The notes under the pieces are model-generated. The model did no database searches, was not told the origin of the DNA, and saw nothing but the letters and a program-made list of their open reading frames with translations. A stretch of DNA of 40,027 bases, from NCBI GenBank assembly GCA_938082635.1, contig CALLLI010000032.1, positions 1 to 40,027 on the forward strand. Reading direction: 5' to 3'. A program made the position numbers and the translations under genes. Positions within the stretch are counted from its first letter, which is position 1. Each line of letters begins with the position of its first letter. Shown one piece after another: positions 1 through 9,300 of the stretch. This stretch comes from an uncultured Verrucomicrobiales bacterium. Its GTDB lineage: Bacteria; Verrucomicrobiota; Verrucomicrobiia; Verrucomicrobiales; DEV007.

Positions 1-949
1 ACGGCGAGTGGTCTAATGCGATGACGGAAATGTCGGAAGGAATGGCCTGACGATTCTGAGCAAGCCAGCTCAATATGGTAAGGACTTGGCGCGTGCGCGT
101 GGCGACGAGAGCGGTCGGGCGGTCGCTTGTTCTTGTGAGTAACAGACGGGCGAGTGTCGAGCTCAATGGGTTCGCATCCGTGGGGTGTTCCGTCTCGGTA
201 CATGTTAGTGGTTTCGGGAGCGATTCTGGTGTGTGTTGGGCGAAGGCTTCATACAGGCCCGCCTCTGCCATTTCGAGCCCGCGTAGACGAGCGCGCGGCC
301 GCAAGAACACGACTTGGCGATGGCCACGGCTGATGAGATGACCGCCAGCGTGACGACCGACGGCCACATAGTCGACATCCACAAACGGCAGATCAATGCC
401 TTCCTGCGGTTGCCCGTGCAGAAGGCAAGGTATTTGGCGGGTGGCAAACCAGCGTTGGATGGTTTCTGTCGATTGATGCAAGATCCAAGCATCCGCACTC
501 ACCTCCGCCGTGATGCGATCAAGCGTGTGGCCAGGCCGTGATAAGTTGGATGCCTTCGCACTGTTAGCGATTTCCAGTTGGTATTCTGCGCCAAGCAGAT
601 GATCACGTAGTACATCGATCTCTAGCAATGCTGTTATCGATAGCCGTTCGATCGGATGCGGCGTGAGAAAGCCGATGACACCGGTTGCCGTGGTGGTCTG
701 AGAGCGACTCTTGCCGACTTTTGCGAGGATCTTTCTCGGTTTTCCCGGCTCGCTGGGGCCTATCAGGCGCTCGCGTTTAAGCTGTTTGATAGCCAGCCGC
801 AGGGTATCGCGACCAATTTGCATCTGCTGGCACAGTTTGCGTTCGCCGGGCAGCCGACCCTGCCATTTCCCAGAAAGGATTGCTTGGCGAAGAATCTCCG
901 TGGTGTCTGCGAGCAAGCTTTGGCGTTGAGGGACGAGAGCGGTATCCAT
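1..949 (-). CDS. GntR-type regulator with LacI-like effector domain (C-terminus off window)
   Basis: This frame is open from an ATG at 949 to the left edge (316 codons), so its C-terminus is missing. Residues about 12-63 read as a GntR winged helix: an amphipathic first helix (TEILRQAIL), then LPGERKL, then the recognition region GRDTLRLAIKQLKRERLI. From about residue 88 the protein resembles the periplasmic-binding fold of LacI/GalR regulators, including VDVDY, a GGHLISRGHR segment (typical G.HLI..GH), and near the edge IPSDISVIALDHSP, close to the LacI consensus IP.DISVIGFDD. That architecture is known for GntR-HTH/LacI-effector regulators that sense sugars. It diverges from the CotH gene starting at 1041, and a 17-bp dyad at 974-990 lies between them. 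Control of this gene, its neighbour, or the downstream sialic acid locus is inference. No strong ribosome binding site is visible before the ATG. Confidence 0.85.
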   Translation of the reverse strand, partial: MDTALVPQRQSLLADTTEILRQAILSGKWQGRLPGERKLCQQMQIGRDTLRLAIKQLKRERLIGPSEPGKPRKILAKVGKSRSQTTTATGVIGFLTPHPIERLSITALLEIDVLRDHLLGAEYQLEIANSAKASNLSRPGHTLDRITAEVSADAWILHQSTETIQRWFATRQIPCLLHGQPQEGIDLPFVDVDYVAVGRHAGGHLISRGHRQVVFLRPRARLRGLEMAEAGLYEAFAQHTPESLPKPLTCTETEHPTDANPLSSTLARLLLTRTSDRPTALVATRTRQVLTILSWLAQNRQAIPSDISVIALDHSP

Positions 950-973
950 TGGAGCGCCAGGATATCGTAAAGT

Positions 974-990
974 GGTTGGATGAGCCAACC
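974..990. promoter_or_regulatory. Inverted repeat in divergent promoter region, candidate operator
   Basis: GGTTGGATGAGCCAACC is a perfect 6-bp inverted repeat with a 5-bp spacer, lying 25 bp upstream of the regulator start and 51 bp upstream of the CotH start. A 14-of-17 match occurs at 4251-4267 upstream of the PEP-CTERM gene. On the plus strand the dyad is followed by T6, so a terminator-like hairpin is an alternative reading, but no plus-strand gene precedes it. Confidence 0.45.
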
Positions 991-1040
991 GCTTTTTTAG
1001 AGCTGCAATTATCTCGGTGCCCTCTTGATTGGTAGGTCTG

Positions 1041-4000
1041 ATGATTACTGGTGTTTTTCCAATCCTGCTGTCGACACTGGCAGCGTTCGTCTTCGTGGTA
1101 CCCGACCTTTCTGCCGAGGTCTTCGTTTCCGAATTCATGGCGATCAATGAGACCGGTCTTGAAGACGAGGATGGTGAGACGTCTGATTGGATCGAGATCT
1201 ACAACGCGGGCGCGAGCGCTGCTGATTTGTCAGGATACGCGATCACTGATGATGCCACCGATCTGACAAAGTGGCGATTTCCTGAAAGCATGATATTGGG
1301 ACCCGACGATCGATTGATTGTCTTCGCCTCTGGCAAGAATCGTGTTGTAGCTGACGCTGAGCTACACGCGAATTTTAAGCTTTCTGGAGGGGGTGAGTTT
1401 CTCGCCTTGGTGGCGGCTGATGGCGAATCCATTGTTCGTGCCTATGATCCGGCATACACACAACAGTTTGCTGATATCTCGTATGGCTTGGATCCTGACA
1501 ACGTGACTCTTGCGTATTTCAACGAGCCTACGCCGGGCTTGGCAAACAGCGCTGCGGCAGAGCCTCCGATTGCCCCCGTCACTTTCTCGCAAAGCAGTCA
1601 GGTTTTTGGCGATAGCTTGAGGCTAGAGATGCAAAGCAGCACGCCCGGCACGCACATCGTCTTTACGACCGACGGCAAAGAGCCCACCTTGTTCAACAGT
1701 AAAAGCTACACGGAGCCGATCGAGATCACGAAATCGACTGAGATTCGCGCTCGCGCGCAGCGTTCGTCTGCAGATGCTGGACCACTTGTGAGACGTCAGT
1801 TTACGAAGGTTGCGACTGATCTTACGACATTCACATCACCGCTGCCCATCATCGTTCTGGATAACTTTGGTGCGGGCAATGTCCCTCAGCGCAATGCGAG
1901 CACTGGGCCAAACGGGAATGACGGCAGTGGGGTCGTTCAGGTGGCGCGGCAACCGGTCTTCATGGCGATCTACGAGCGCGGAGAAGCAGAGCAGTCGTCT
2001 CTGGTTGATTCGGCGGGCATTGTTAGTTTTGCGGGCATTCGCGTGCGTGGTTCCAGTTCGGGGAGTCTTGCAAAGAAGGCCTTTAGCCTGGAAACCTGGA
2101 ATGAAGGCGTGATCGAAGACGCCACGGACATCGAACCCTTTGGCATGCCACCCGAGTCTGATTGGGTGCTCTACGCGCCCACGGAAACCTTTGGTGGGAA
2201 TCGTTACGATCGGCCGCTGTTGCACAACTCGTTCATCTATCAGTTGAGTAATGAGATAGGGCGCTATGCGGCTCGCACTCAGTTCGTGGAAGTGTTTCTG
2301 AACACAAACGATGACGAAGTCACGATGGCCGACTACGCAGGCCTCTACATCTTCATGGAGAAGATTAAGCCAGGGAGAGACCGCATTGATATCGAGGATC
2401 TCTCTCAGGACGGCTCCGAAGGGGGCTGGATCGTGGGTGTCGACCGAATGGACCCAGTGCCTTTGGGAAGCGATGAAACACCACGACACTTTCACACACC
2501 GGGGCCAAACCAGATCCTGGAGACCGACAACGACAGCGCGTTCGGCGTTCGCAATCGCGATGACTTGCCGTCATTCTATCATTCATTCCTTAAGTTCGAT
2601 TCGCCTAACGGTTACGCAATCAGTTTGGCGCAACGGCAGACGATTGAGTCTGCAATGAACGCCTTTGAGAACGCGTTATATGGATCGAACTGGACTAACC
2701 CTGAGATTGGATATGCCGCCTCGATTGATGTGGGTAACTTCATAGATCATTACATTCTTCACAATCTCACAAAGAACCAGGACGCCTTCGTGTTGAGCAC
2801 GTGGCTCTACCGCGAAGGACCTTCGGACAAACTGAAGTTTGGGCCGATATGGGACTTTGACCGCGGTTATACCACGAGCCCTACCGATCCCAATCCTGGG
2901 TCGAATCTCCTGTGGGCGGCCGATCGCATGTGGTTTCCCCGTCTGTTTGACGACATTGATTTCGAACAGAAGTACATCGACCGATGGCAGCAGCTTCGAG
3001 AAGGCCCCTTTTCCACAGCGCACTTGCATGCGATCGTTGGTGCGCAAATGGCGGAGATCACGGAGCCCGTCGCCTTACGCAATGGCACGATAGGTTGGCC
3101 TGGGAAAGTCGCGGCCATGAAGACTTGGTTAGAGACGCGTGCCGCCGCGATCGACAAACAATTTCCAGCGAAGCCAACCTTTAGCACCGCTGGAGGAGCG
3201 GTTCCCGAGAACCTCGAACTCGCGTTTCCCGGTAGCATTTTCACCACGGTGTACTTTACAGCAGACGGCACGGATCCCCGCCTGCCAGGTGGCGAAATTT
3301 CTCCGAATGCGACCAAGTTCGCTACCGGACAACCGCTCGTGTTGACGGAGAGCCGGACGGTGACGGCCCGAACTTTGGCTCGGGGGGAGTGGAGCGGCCC
3401 TGCGATCGCAACCTTTGTCGTGGGAGCAGCCCTTGCGGATGCGAACAATCTCGTCATCTCCGAAATCATGTACAACCCAGCTGGACCCAACGACGAGGAA
3501 TTGGTGGCGGGCATCTTCGATGGCGATCAGTTCGAGTACATCGAGTTGTTAAATATCAGTGCAGATGACATCGATCTCAGCGGTGCCTCGTTTACCCGCG
3601 GTATCGCCTTCAGCTTTCCGACTGGGGAGGCTTCTGTGCTTGAGGCGGGAGAACGGATGCTAGTGGTCAAGAATCGAGTGGCATTCGAACAGCGTTATGG
3701 TGCGGATTCAATGCATCGAGTCGCGGGTGAATTCGACAATGATACCAATCTTCGCAACAGCGGTGAACTCATAGAACTCACTGGCATTGATGCGAGTCCG
3801 ATACGCACGATCATCTACGATGATCGTGTGCCGTGGCCGGTAGGTGCCGATGGCGCTGGCTTCAGCCTTGTGCTCATTTCTCCCAACGGCAATCCTGAGC
3901 ACAACGTCGCGACGAGCTGGCGTCAGAGCGCTTCGGAGCGAGGCACTCCAGGAATCGGTCCAGGGATTGACCTACCCCTGATCACAGGGATCTCAAACAC

Positions 4001-4172
4001 GGCAGACGGTATCGCTTTGGAGTTGCCTGTAGGCACCAGTTTCGACATTGAATTTTCGCTGGATCTGATGAGGTGGGCTCCCATCGCAAGCGGAGTGACC
4101 GGCATCTACGAAGACACCGATGCGGGCAGAACCAAGGCGGACGCGGCCTACTATCGTGTGGTGGCGAAGTGA
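1041..4172 (+). CDS. Secreted lamin-tail / CotH-kinase-like protein
   Basis: A protein of 1043 residues from ATG 1041; an in-frame TTG at 1029 is less likely because the signal peptide fits the ATG (MITGVFPILLSTLAAFVFVV, cleavage near residue 25). Visible order: lamin-tail domain (about 24-135, with SDWIEIYN and ELHANFKLSGGG), a chitobiase C-terminal-like beta domain (about 185-240, FTTDGKEPT), a CotH region (about 265-700), a second chitobiase-like domain (about 710-790, YFTADGTDPR), a second lamin-tail domain (about 800-940, LVISEIMYNPAG...FEYIELLNIS), and a short C-terminal beta module ending in YYRVVAK. CotH marks are RVRGSSS near residue 332, the DWVLYAP segment near 373, and GPIWDFDRG near 600, the last fitting the family metal-binding DxD. 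CotH proteins include protein kinases of spore coats; here the substrate is unknown and an extracellular structural or adhesive role is equally possible. Confidence 0.85.
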   Translation: MITGVFPILLSTLAAFVFVVPDLSAEVFVSEFMAINETGLEDEDGETSDWIEIYNAGASAADLSGYAITDDATDLTKWRFPESMILGPDDRLIVFASGKNRVVADAELHANFKLSGGGEFLALVAADGESIVRAYDPAYTQQFADISYGLDPDNVTLAYFNEPTPGLANSAAAEPPIAPVTFSQSSQVFGDSLRLEMQSSTPGTHIVFTTDGKEPTLFNSKSYTEPIEITKSTEIRARAQRSSADAGPLVRRQFTKVATDLTTFTSPLPIIVLDNFGAGNVPQRNASTGPNGNDGSGVVQVARQPVFMAIYERGEAEQSSLVDSAGIVSFAGIRVRGSSSGSLAKKAFSLETWNEGVIEDATDIEPFGMPPESDWVLYAPTETFGGNRYDRPLLHNSFIYQLSNEIGRYAARTQFVEVFLNTNDDEVTMADYAGLYIFMEKIKPGRDRIDIEDLSQDGSEGGWIVGVDRMDPVPLGSDETPRHFHTPGPNQILETDNDSAFGVRNRDDLPSFYHSFLKFDSPNGYAISLAQRQTIESAMNAFENALYGSNWTNPEIGYAASIDVGNFIDHYILHNLTKNQDAFVLSTWLYREGPSDKLKFGPIWDFDRGYTTSPTDPNPGSNLLWAADRMWFPRLFDDIDFEQKYIDRWQQLREGPFSTAHLHAIVGAQMAEITEPVALRNGTIGWPGKVAAMKTWLETRAAAIDKQFPAKPTFSTAGGAVPENLELAFPGSIFTTVYFTADGTDPRLPGGEISPNATKFATGQPLVLTESRTVTARTLARGEWSGPAIATFVVGAALADANNLVISEIMYNPAGPNDEELVAGIFDGDQFEYIELLNISADDIDLSGASFTRGIAFSFPTGEASVLEAGERMLVVKNRVAFEQRYGADSMHRVAGEFDNDTNLRNSGELIELTGIDASPIRTIIYDDRVPWPVGADGAGFSLVLISPNGNPEHNVATSWRQSASERGTPGIGPGIDLPLITGISNTADGIALELPVGTSFDIEFSLDLMRWAPIASGVTGIYEDTDAGRTKADAAYYRVVAK

Positions 4173-4250
4173 GCAGGATATCGGCTCTCTCCCGCTCCAT
4201 GACTCCCGCCAATGTCCTACGGCGACCACGTTATCGCGCGCATGCTGACT

Positions 4251-4267
4251 GGTCGGGTGAACCAACC
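4251..4267. promoter_or_regulatory. Second copy of the dyad found at 974-990
   Basis: GGTCGGGTGAACCAACC matches the dyad at 974-990 at 14 of 17 positions and keeps near-palindromic ends (GGT.GG and CCAACC). It is intergenic, about 95 bp upstream of the PEP-CTERM gene start and about 40 bp upstream of a TATAAA box. Assignment as an operator of the regulator at 1-949 is inference. Confidence 0.4.
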
Positions 4268-4306
4268 ACGCGAATCCACTAGATTCTCCTTTAGTGACAT
4301 GAAATG

Positions 4307-4312
4307 TATAAA
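4307..4312 (+). promoter_or_regulatory. Possible -10 element of the PEP-CTERM gene
   Basis: TATAAA sits 48 bp upstream of the ATG at 4361. No convincing -35 hexamer lies 16-18 bp upstream (TTCTCC at 4284 is poor), so this is a weak call; the dyad at 4251-4267 lies just upstream and could serve an activator or a repressor. Confidence 0.25.
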
Positions 4313-4360
4313 AGTTGCCGCAAAGGCTCAACTCACAACCACCTCAGCTATCCGAGCCCG

Positions 4361-5113
4361 ATGAAACTGAATACTCTCCTCCTAACGACCTCGCTGGTCA
4401 CTCTCACCGCCGTTGGGGCGAACGCAAGCCTTAGCGTGCTCTCGTCCTCTGCGTTCCAGAACAAGTTTAATGGGTCTGACATCTTCGACGGAACGAATGC
4501 CATCAATGGCTGGGCAGGCACGGGTTCTCCCAACGATCCGGGCCTGGCGCTCAGTGGATCAAACGTATCGCTCAATCTCACTGGCACCAATGGCTGGATT
4601 CAGCACGACAACGATGCCACGCCCTGGGAGCTTGGTACAGGTAGCTGGACTGTTGAAGTGCGAGCCATGGTGAGTTCCAATGCTGGCGCTGGTGGGTTTA
4701 CCATTTGGGGTGCCTTGAATGGCGAGCGCAACATCATGACCATTCGTGAGAGCAGCGTGACGGATCTCGCGGGAAATGTATTTTCAGTGAACAACAATGT
4801 GGGCGAGTTTCACGACTTTCGATTGGTCTATGACGGTGACGACGATGCCTATCACTACTTCAGAGATGGTTCTCTAATCACACCCGCTGGAGGGATCGAC
4901 CAACAGGCTGGAAGCGGCAATACGCGTCTGATCATCGGGGATTGCTGCACGGGTATCGCTGGCGAAACCTTTGGAGGTCCTGACACGGTCGTCGAATTGG
5001 AATACGTTCGCTACGACAATACTGGAGCCTTTTCTCCTGTGCCCGAGCCTGCTTCGAGCCTACTAGTTATGCTAGGCGCTTTGGCTTTGGGTTTGCGCCG
5101 ACGTCGGGAATAA
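4361..5113 (+). CDS. PEP-CTERM-anchored secreted protein, LamG-like
   Basis: A 250-residue protein. The ATG at 4361 is preferred over one at 4304 because it starts a clean signal peptide (MKLNTLLLTTSLVTLTAVGANA). The C-terminus is a classic PEP-CTERM sorting tag: VPEP, then a hydrophobic stretch (LLVMLGALALGL), then RRRRE. Such tags are recognised by exosortases, which move the protein to the cell surface. The body (about 25-220) is a beta-rich, Gly/Asn/Thr-rich domain with pieces typical of LamG/concanavalin-like jelly rolls (WTVEVRAMV, HDFRLVYDG.D..Y..FRDG), suggesting glycan binding, but no enzymatic motif is seen. It lies just ahead of the sialic acid lyase gene, so surface glycan binding in the same pathway is a reasonable inference. 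No exosortase gene is present in the window. Confidence 0.8.
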   Translation: MKLNTLLLTTSLVTLTAVGANASLSVLSSSAFQNKFNGSDIFDGTNAINGWAGTGSPNDPGLALSGSNVSLNLTGTNGWIQHDNDATPWELGTGSWTVEVRAMVSSNAGAGGFTIWGALNGERNIMTIRESSVTDLAGNVFSVNNNVGEFHDFRLVYDGDDDAYHYFRDGSLITPAGGIDQQAGSGNTRLIIGDCCTGIAGETFGGPDTVVELEYVRYDNTGAFSPVPEPASSLLVMLGALALGLRRRRE

Positions 5114-5244
5114 GGGATAGCGGTTCCAACGTCGCGCAGTCCATCTCTTGGTATGCGATGGGTTCCTTACCAAGGTTCCCTGAGGTGACTTTGTGGAATC
5201 GCTTTCGAAATAGGGTAGGGCTGCCAAACTGGCGGTGAACTTCT

Positions 5245-6162
5245 ATGACAGCACCGCTATCAGGCCTCATTGCCGCCGTTTTCACTCCGCTCAAGCCGAC
5301 CCGGGAGATTGATCTCGATCAGATCTCGAAGTTTACGGATTATTTGGCGAATAGCCCGGTAACCGGGATCTACATTCTAGGTGGAACGGGTGAAGGCGTC
5401 TCGTTCTCGAACGACGAGCGCCGTGTGGTGGCGGAAGCATTCCTCAAGGCTGCGGACGGCAGGCTCAAGACGATCATTCAGGTAGGGCATAACAGTTTGC
5501 CAGATGCGAAAAGCCTGGCAGAACACGCCGAGTCGTTGGGTGTCGATGCCATTTCTGCGACGCCACCGAGTTATTTCAAGCCTGGCGATGTGGAGATGCT
5601 CGTCAATTGTCTTGCAGAGATCACCGAGGGTGCTCCGAAGACACCCTTTTATTACTACCACGTCCCAGGAGTGAGCGGCGTCGATCTGAGCATGATCGAT
5701 TTCCTAGACGAGGCGCCGAAGCGGATCCCGACGCTTGCGGGCATCAAGTATTCCAAGGCGGATCTCGCGGAGTTCAAGAGCTGCCTGAGTTACGATAATG
5801 GCCGCTTCGATATCCCTTGGGGAACAGACGAGATGTTGTTAGGCGGTCTGGCAACAGGCGCGACGAGCGCAGTCGGTACGACCTATTGTTATGTAGCTCC
5901 GCTGTATCAAGCGATCATCGATGCGGTAAAGAAGGGTGATCTCGTGGAAGCACAGCGTTTGCAGGGACTGTCCGTAGAGATGATTCGCATCACGATGAAG
6001 CATGGCGGTAGGGGAGGGCTCAAAGCCTCGATGAAACTGGTGGGCGTCGATTGCGGCCCACAACGTTACCCCATTTGGGACATGTGTGAGGATGGTCTCA
6101 AAGCCATGCGAAAAGATTTCGAACGCGCCGGCATTCTATCGTATCTGAAACCGTTCGGCTAG
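5245..6162 (+). CDS. nanA: N-acetylneuraminate lyase
   Basis: A 305-residue cytoplasmic protein of the DHDPS/NAL aldolase superfamily, the usual family length. It has GGTGE at residues 46-50, a TPPSYFKP loop near 106-113, the catalytic tyrosine in YHVPGVSGV (Tyr138, equivalent to E. coli NanA Tyr137) and the Schiff-base lysine in GIKYSKADL (Lys168). The YYYHVPGVSGV and GIKYS signatures match N-acetylneuraminate lyases, including the eukaryote-like branch, better than dihydrodipicolinate synthases. Reaction: Neu5Ac to N-acetylmannosamine plus pyruvate. Two sialidase fusions and an N-acylglucosamine 2-epimerase downstream support the assignment. There is no signal peptide. The start ATG follows a 130-bp gap with no strong ribosome binding site. 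A different 2-keto-3-deoxy sugar acid aldolase remains a less likely alternative. Confidence 0.9.
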   Translation: MTAPLSGLIAAVFTPLKPTREIDLDQISKFTDYLANSPVTGIYILGGTGEGVSFSNDERRVVAEAFLKAADGRLKTIIQVGHNSLPDAKSLAEHAESLGVDAISATPPSYFKPGDVEMLVNCLAEITEGAPKTPFYYYHVPGVSGVDLSMIDFLDEAPKRIPTLAGIKYSKADLAEFKSCLSYDNGRFDIPWGTDEMLLGGLATGATSAVGTTYCYVAPLYQAIIDAVKKGDLVEAQRLQGLSVEMIRITMKHGGRGGLKASMKLVGVDCGPQRYPIWDMCEDGLKAMRKDFERAGILSYLKPFG

Positions 6163-6308
6163 TGCGCGAGTCGTTAGCCAGACTCGTTGCCGCCCCAGCC
6201 TTGCGCGTTCGGGGCGCGGACGATGAGCGTTTTGATCTGACCGAGCCAATTTACAGTCTAATTCCGCCAGCTGCGCCTGCCTTCACGCGATAGCTCATTA
6301 GTTCCTCT

Positions 6309-9300
6309 ATGAACACCACGATCTCGAGTTTACTCGCCCTGCTAGGGGGCATAGCGACCGCTGCGGCCAAGCCGAATGTCCTGTTCATCGCCATTGATGA
6401 TCTGCGCCCTGAGTTAGGTTGCTACGGGCACAGCCACATCATCAGCCCGAACATTGATCGGTTGGCAAAGGAAGGCGTGCGGTTTGATCGCGCTTATTGC
6501 CAGCAGTCGGTTTGCAATCCTTCGCGGGCTAGCATCCTTACCGGGTTGCGCCCGGACGCCACACAGGTGCATAGCAACCACACACACTACCGTGACATCT
6601 ATCCCGACATCGTCACGCTGCCGCAGCATTTCAAGAATCATGGCTATCACACGCAGGCCTTTGGAAAGATCTATCATGGTGTGTTTCCTGAAGGTTCTAG
6701 CAAGACGGTAGCGGATACCTATGGGGACCCAGTTTCTTGGAGTGCCCCAGCGTATCGTCCAGGCCCCCGCTACTACTATACTGAGGATGGCATCGTTTCG
6801 GCAAAGAAAGCGTACCTTTCAATGTACCGGCCAGTCGATCCAGATCTCAATGATTGGACGAAGAAGCTGGTGTTTGGACCGATGACGGAAGCGCCCGATG
6901 TCCCTGACGAAACGCTCTACGATGGCTTGGTGGCGAAGCGTGCCACGGAGACCCTTCGCGATCTCGCTCAGAAGGATCGGCCGTTCTTTCTCGCCGTGGG
7001 CTTCATCAAGCCACACAGCCCTTTCATTGCGCCCAAGAAGTATTGGGATCTCTACGATCCTAACCAGATCGATCTCGCGACTCACCAATCCGCGCCTGAG
7101 GGCACACCAAAGATGGCTCTACATGGCTCTGTTGAGATTCGACGTTACACGGACCAGCCAAACAAGGGAGACATTCCTGAGGATAACCAGCGGCGAATGA
7201 AACACGGATACGCCGCTTGCATCAGTTATGTGGATGCACAGATCGGAAAGGTGCTGTCTGAATTGGATCAGTTAGGCCTGCGGGAGAACACGATTGTCGC
7301 CTTGTGGAGCGATCACGGCTATCATCTCGGTGAAATGGATCTCTGGGGAAAGACGACGAACTTCGAGTTGGACACCCGAGTGGCCATGATTGTGCGTGCC
7401 CCGGGCCGCAAGGGCAATGGACAGGCGACGAATGCTCTGGTCGAGCTGGTCGATCTTTACCCAACGCTCACGGATTTAGCGGAACTGCCAGTGCCTGAGC
7501 ATGGGCTTCAGGGAAAGAGCTTTGCGCCTATCTTGGATGAGCCAGAGCGTTCTTGGAAGTCAGCGGCGTTCTCGCAATTCACCCGTGGAGGGCATCGTGG
7601 TTACTCGCTCACGGACGGACGCTATCGATACACGGAGTGGATCAGTTTGAAGTCGGGCGACGTTTCCGATCGTGAATTCTACGATCATGAAGTTGATCCT
7701 GACGAAAGGCGCAATCTAGCCAACGCCACGGGCCAGCAAGTGAACGTTGCGAGGCTCAAAGCTTTGTTGGCTAAAGGCGAAGGCTGGCGACATGCTGAGC
7801 CGCATGAGCTTCAGTTAGGCGCGCCCTTTGGGAGTCACATGGTCTTGCAACGAGAGAAGCCGGTGCCGGTCTTTGGACAGGCGTACCCTGGTAAAACAGT
7901 CAAGGTGGCCTTCGGTGGGCAAGAGCAAACAACCCAAGCTGATTCGCTGGGAAGGTGGTCCATCAATCTCGATGCCATGCCTGCGAATACCTCGCCTCAA
8001 GAGATGGTGGTACGTTCCGGGAAGCAGGCGATCGCGCTCGAAGATGTGTTGGTGGGCGAGGTCTGGCTCTGCGCTGGCCAGTCAAACATGCACTGGAAGC
8101 TTGAGCAGTCCAAGGGGGCGAAACAGGCCATAGCCGCCTCTACCAATCCCAACATCCGCCTTCTCGATTTTACAGGCGCGCTCTACCCTAGCAAGAAACG
8201 CTATCCGCTAGGCATGCTGCGGAGCATTGGAGCCGACAACTACTACGCAACCGAAGGGTGGCAACGATGCTCGCCTCAGACAGCAGCGACGTTCTCGGCC
8301 GTTGCCTACTACTTTGGCGACAAGCTTCAATCCACTCTCGGCATCCCAGTTGGGCTCGTTCACAACGCTATTGGTGGCGTGCCCATGGAGTCCTACGTCC
8401 CTTCTGAGAACTCAAGCGGCTGGTTGGACGATCCTAACATGCCTGCCTGGTGCCGCGAGCGCGGTCGGGACAACTTGGCGGCTTGGTTAGATAAGCCTGC
8501 CGCTCCAGCTCCACATCATCCTTTCGAACCCGGATTTCTGTTTGAAGCCGGAATACGCCCATTGCTGCCCATGGCACTGCGAGGCTTTCTTTGGTATCAG
8601 GGGGAGTCCAATGCCACCGCTTCGGGAGCGGGCAGCCCCGCCATTGATCCTGCAACGAACAAGAAGAAGTTCATGTCCTTGATTCGCGAATGGCGCAAAG
8701 GCTGGAACGACCCGCAGCTTCCTTTTTACTTCGTGCAATTGCCAGGGCTCAACCGCGACTGGCCATTGTTTCGCGAGATGCAACTGGAGGTCTCGCAGGA
8801 AGTGCCACACACAGGCATGGCAGTGACGATTGATGTTGGTCACCCGACCAATGTCCATCCAGCGGATAAGCGCCCAGTTGGTGAACGTCTTGCCCAGCTG
8901 GCATTAGCAGCCGCTCGCAGCCCCATATTGAAGAATGTAGCATTCGAAGAATCCGCCGCGAGCATGCATTTGTCTGGCAGCCTAGCAACAAGCGATGGCG
9001 AACCTCTACGGGGATTTGTCATTGCTGGCGAGGATAAGCAGTTTCATCCGGCCAGCGCGACGCTGGAGAATAAGGTGATCCGTGTGACTTCGAACCACGT
9101 CTCGAGTCCGAAAGCGGTTCGTTATGGTTGGGCAAATAATCCTAATGTGAACCTCACTGGCAAAGATGGTTTTCCGGTGTCGCCGTTCAGGACCGATCGG
9201 TGGCTGGTTGCGATCACGACCCAAGAGGCTAGCCCCGATGCCAATGTTGCTTACGGGACCAGTTTCGAACAAGCGAAGCCGGAGCCGTTCACCAAGCTGA

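Noticed and set aside
205-970. Several short frames on both strands in the first kilobase
   Set aside because: They are shadows of the GntR/LacI-type regulator, which runs off the left edge on the minus strand and explains the whole stretch.
1836-2495. A 219-codon minus-strand frame
   Set aside because: It is antisense to the CotH domain of the 1041-4172 gene and shows no family motif.
6167-6186. Hairpin CGAGTC/GACTCG after the lyase gene
   Set aside because: The stem is only 6 bp with an 8-base loop and no T-tract, so it is not a convincing terminator.
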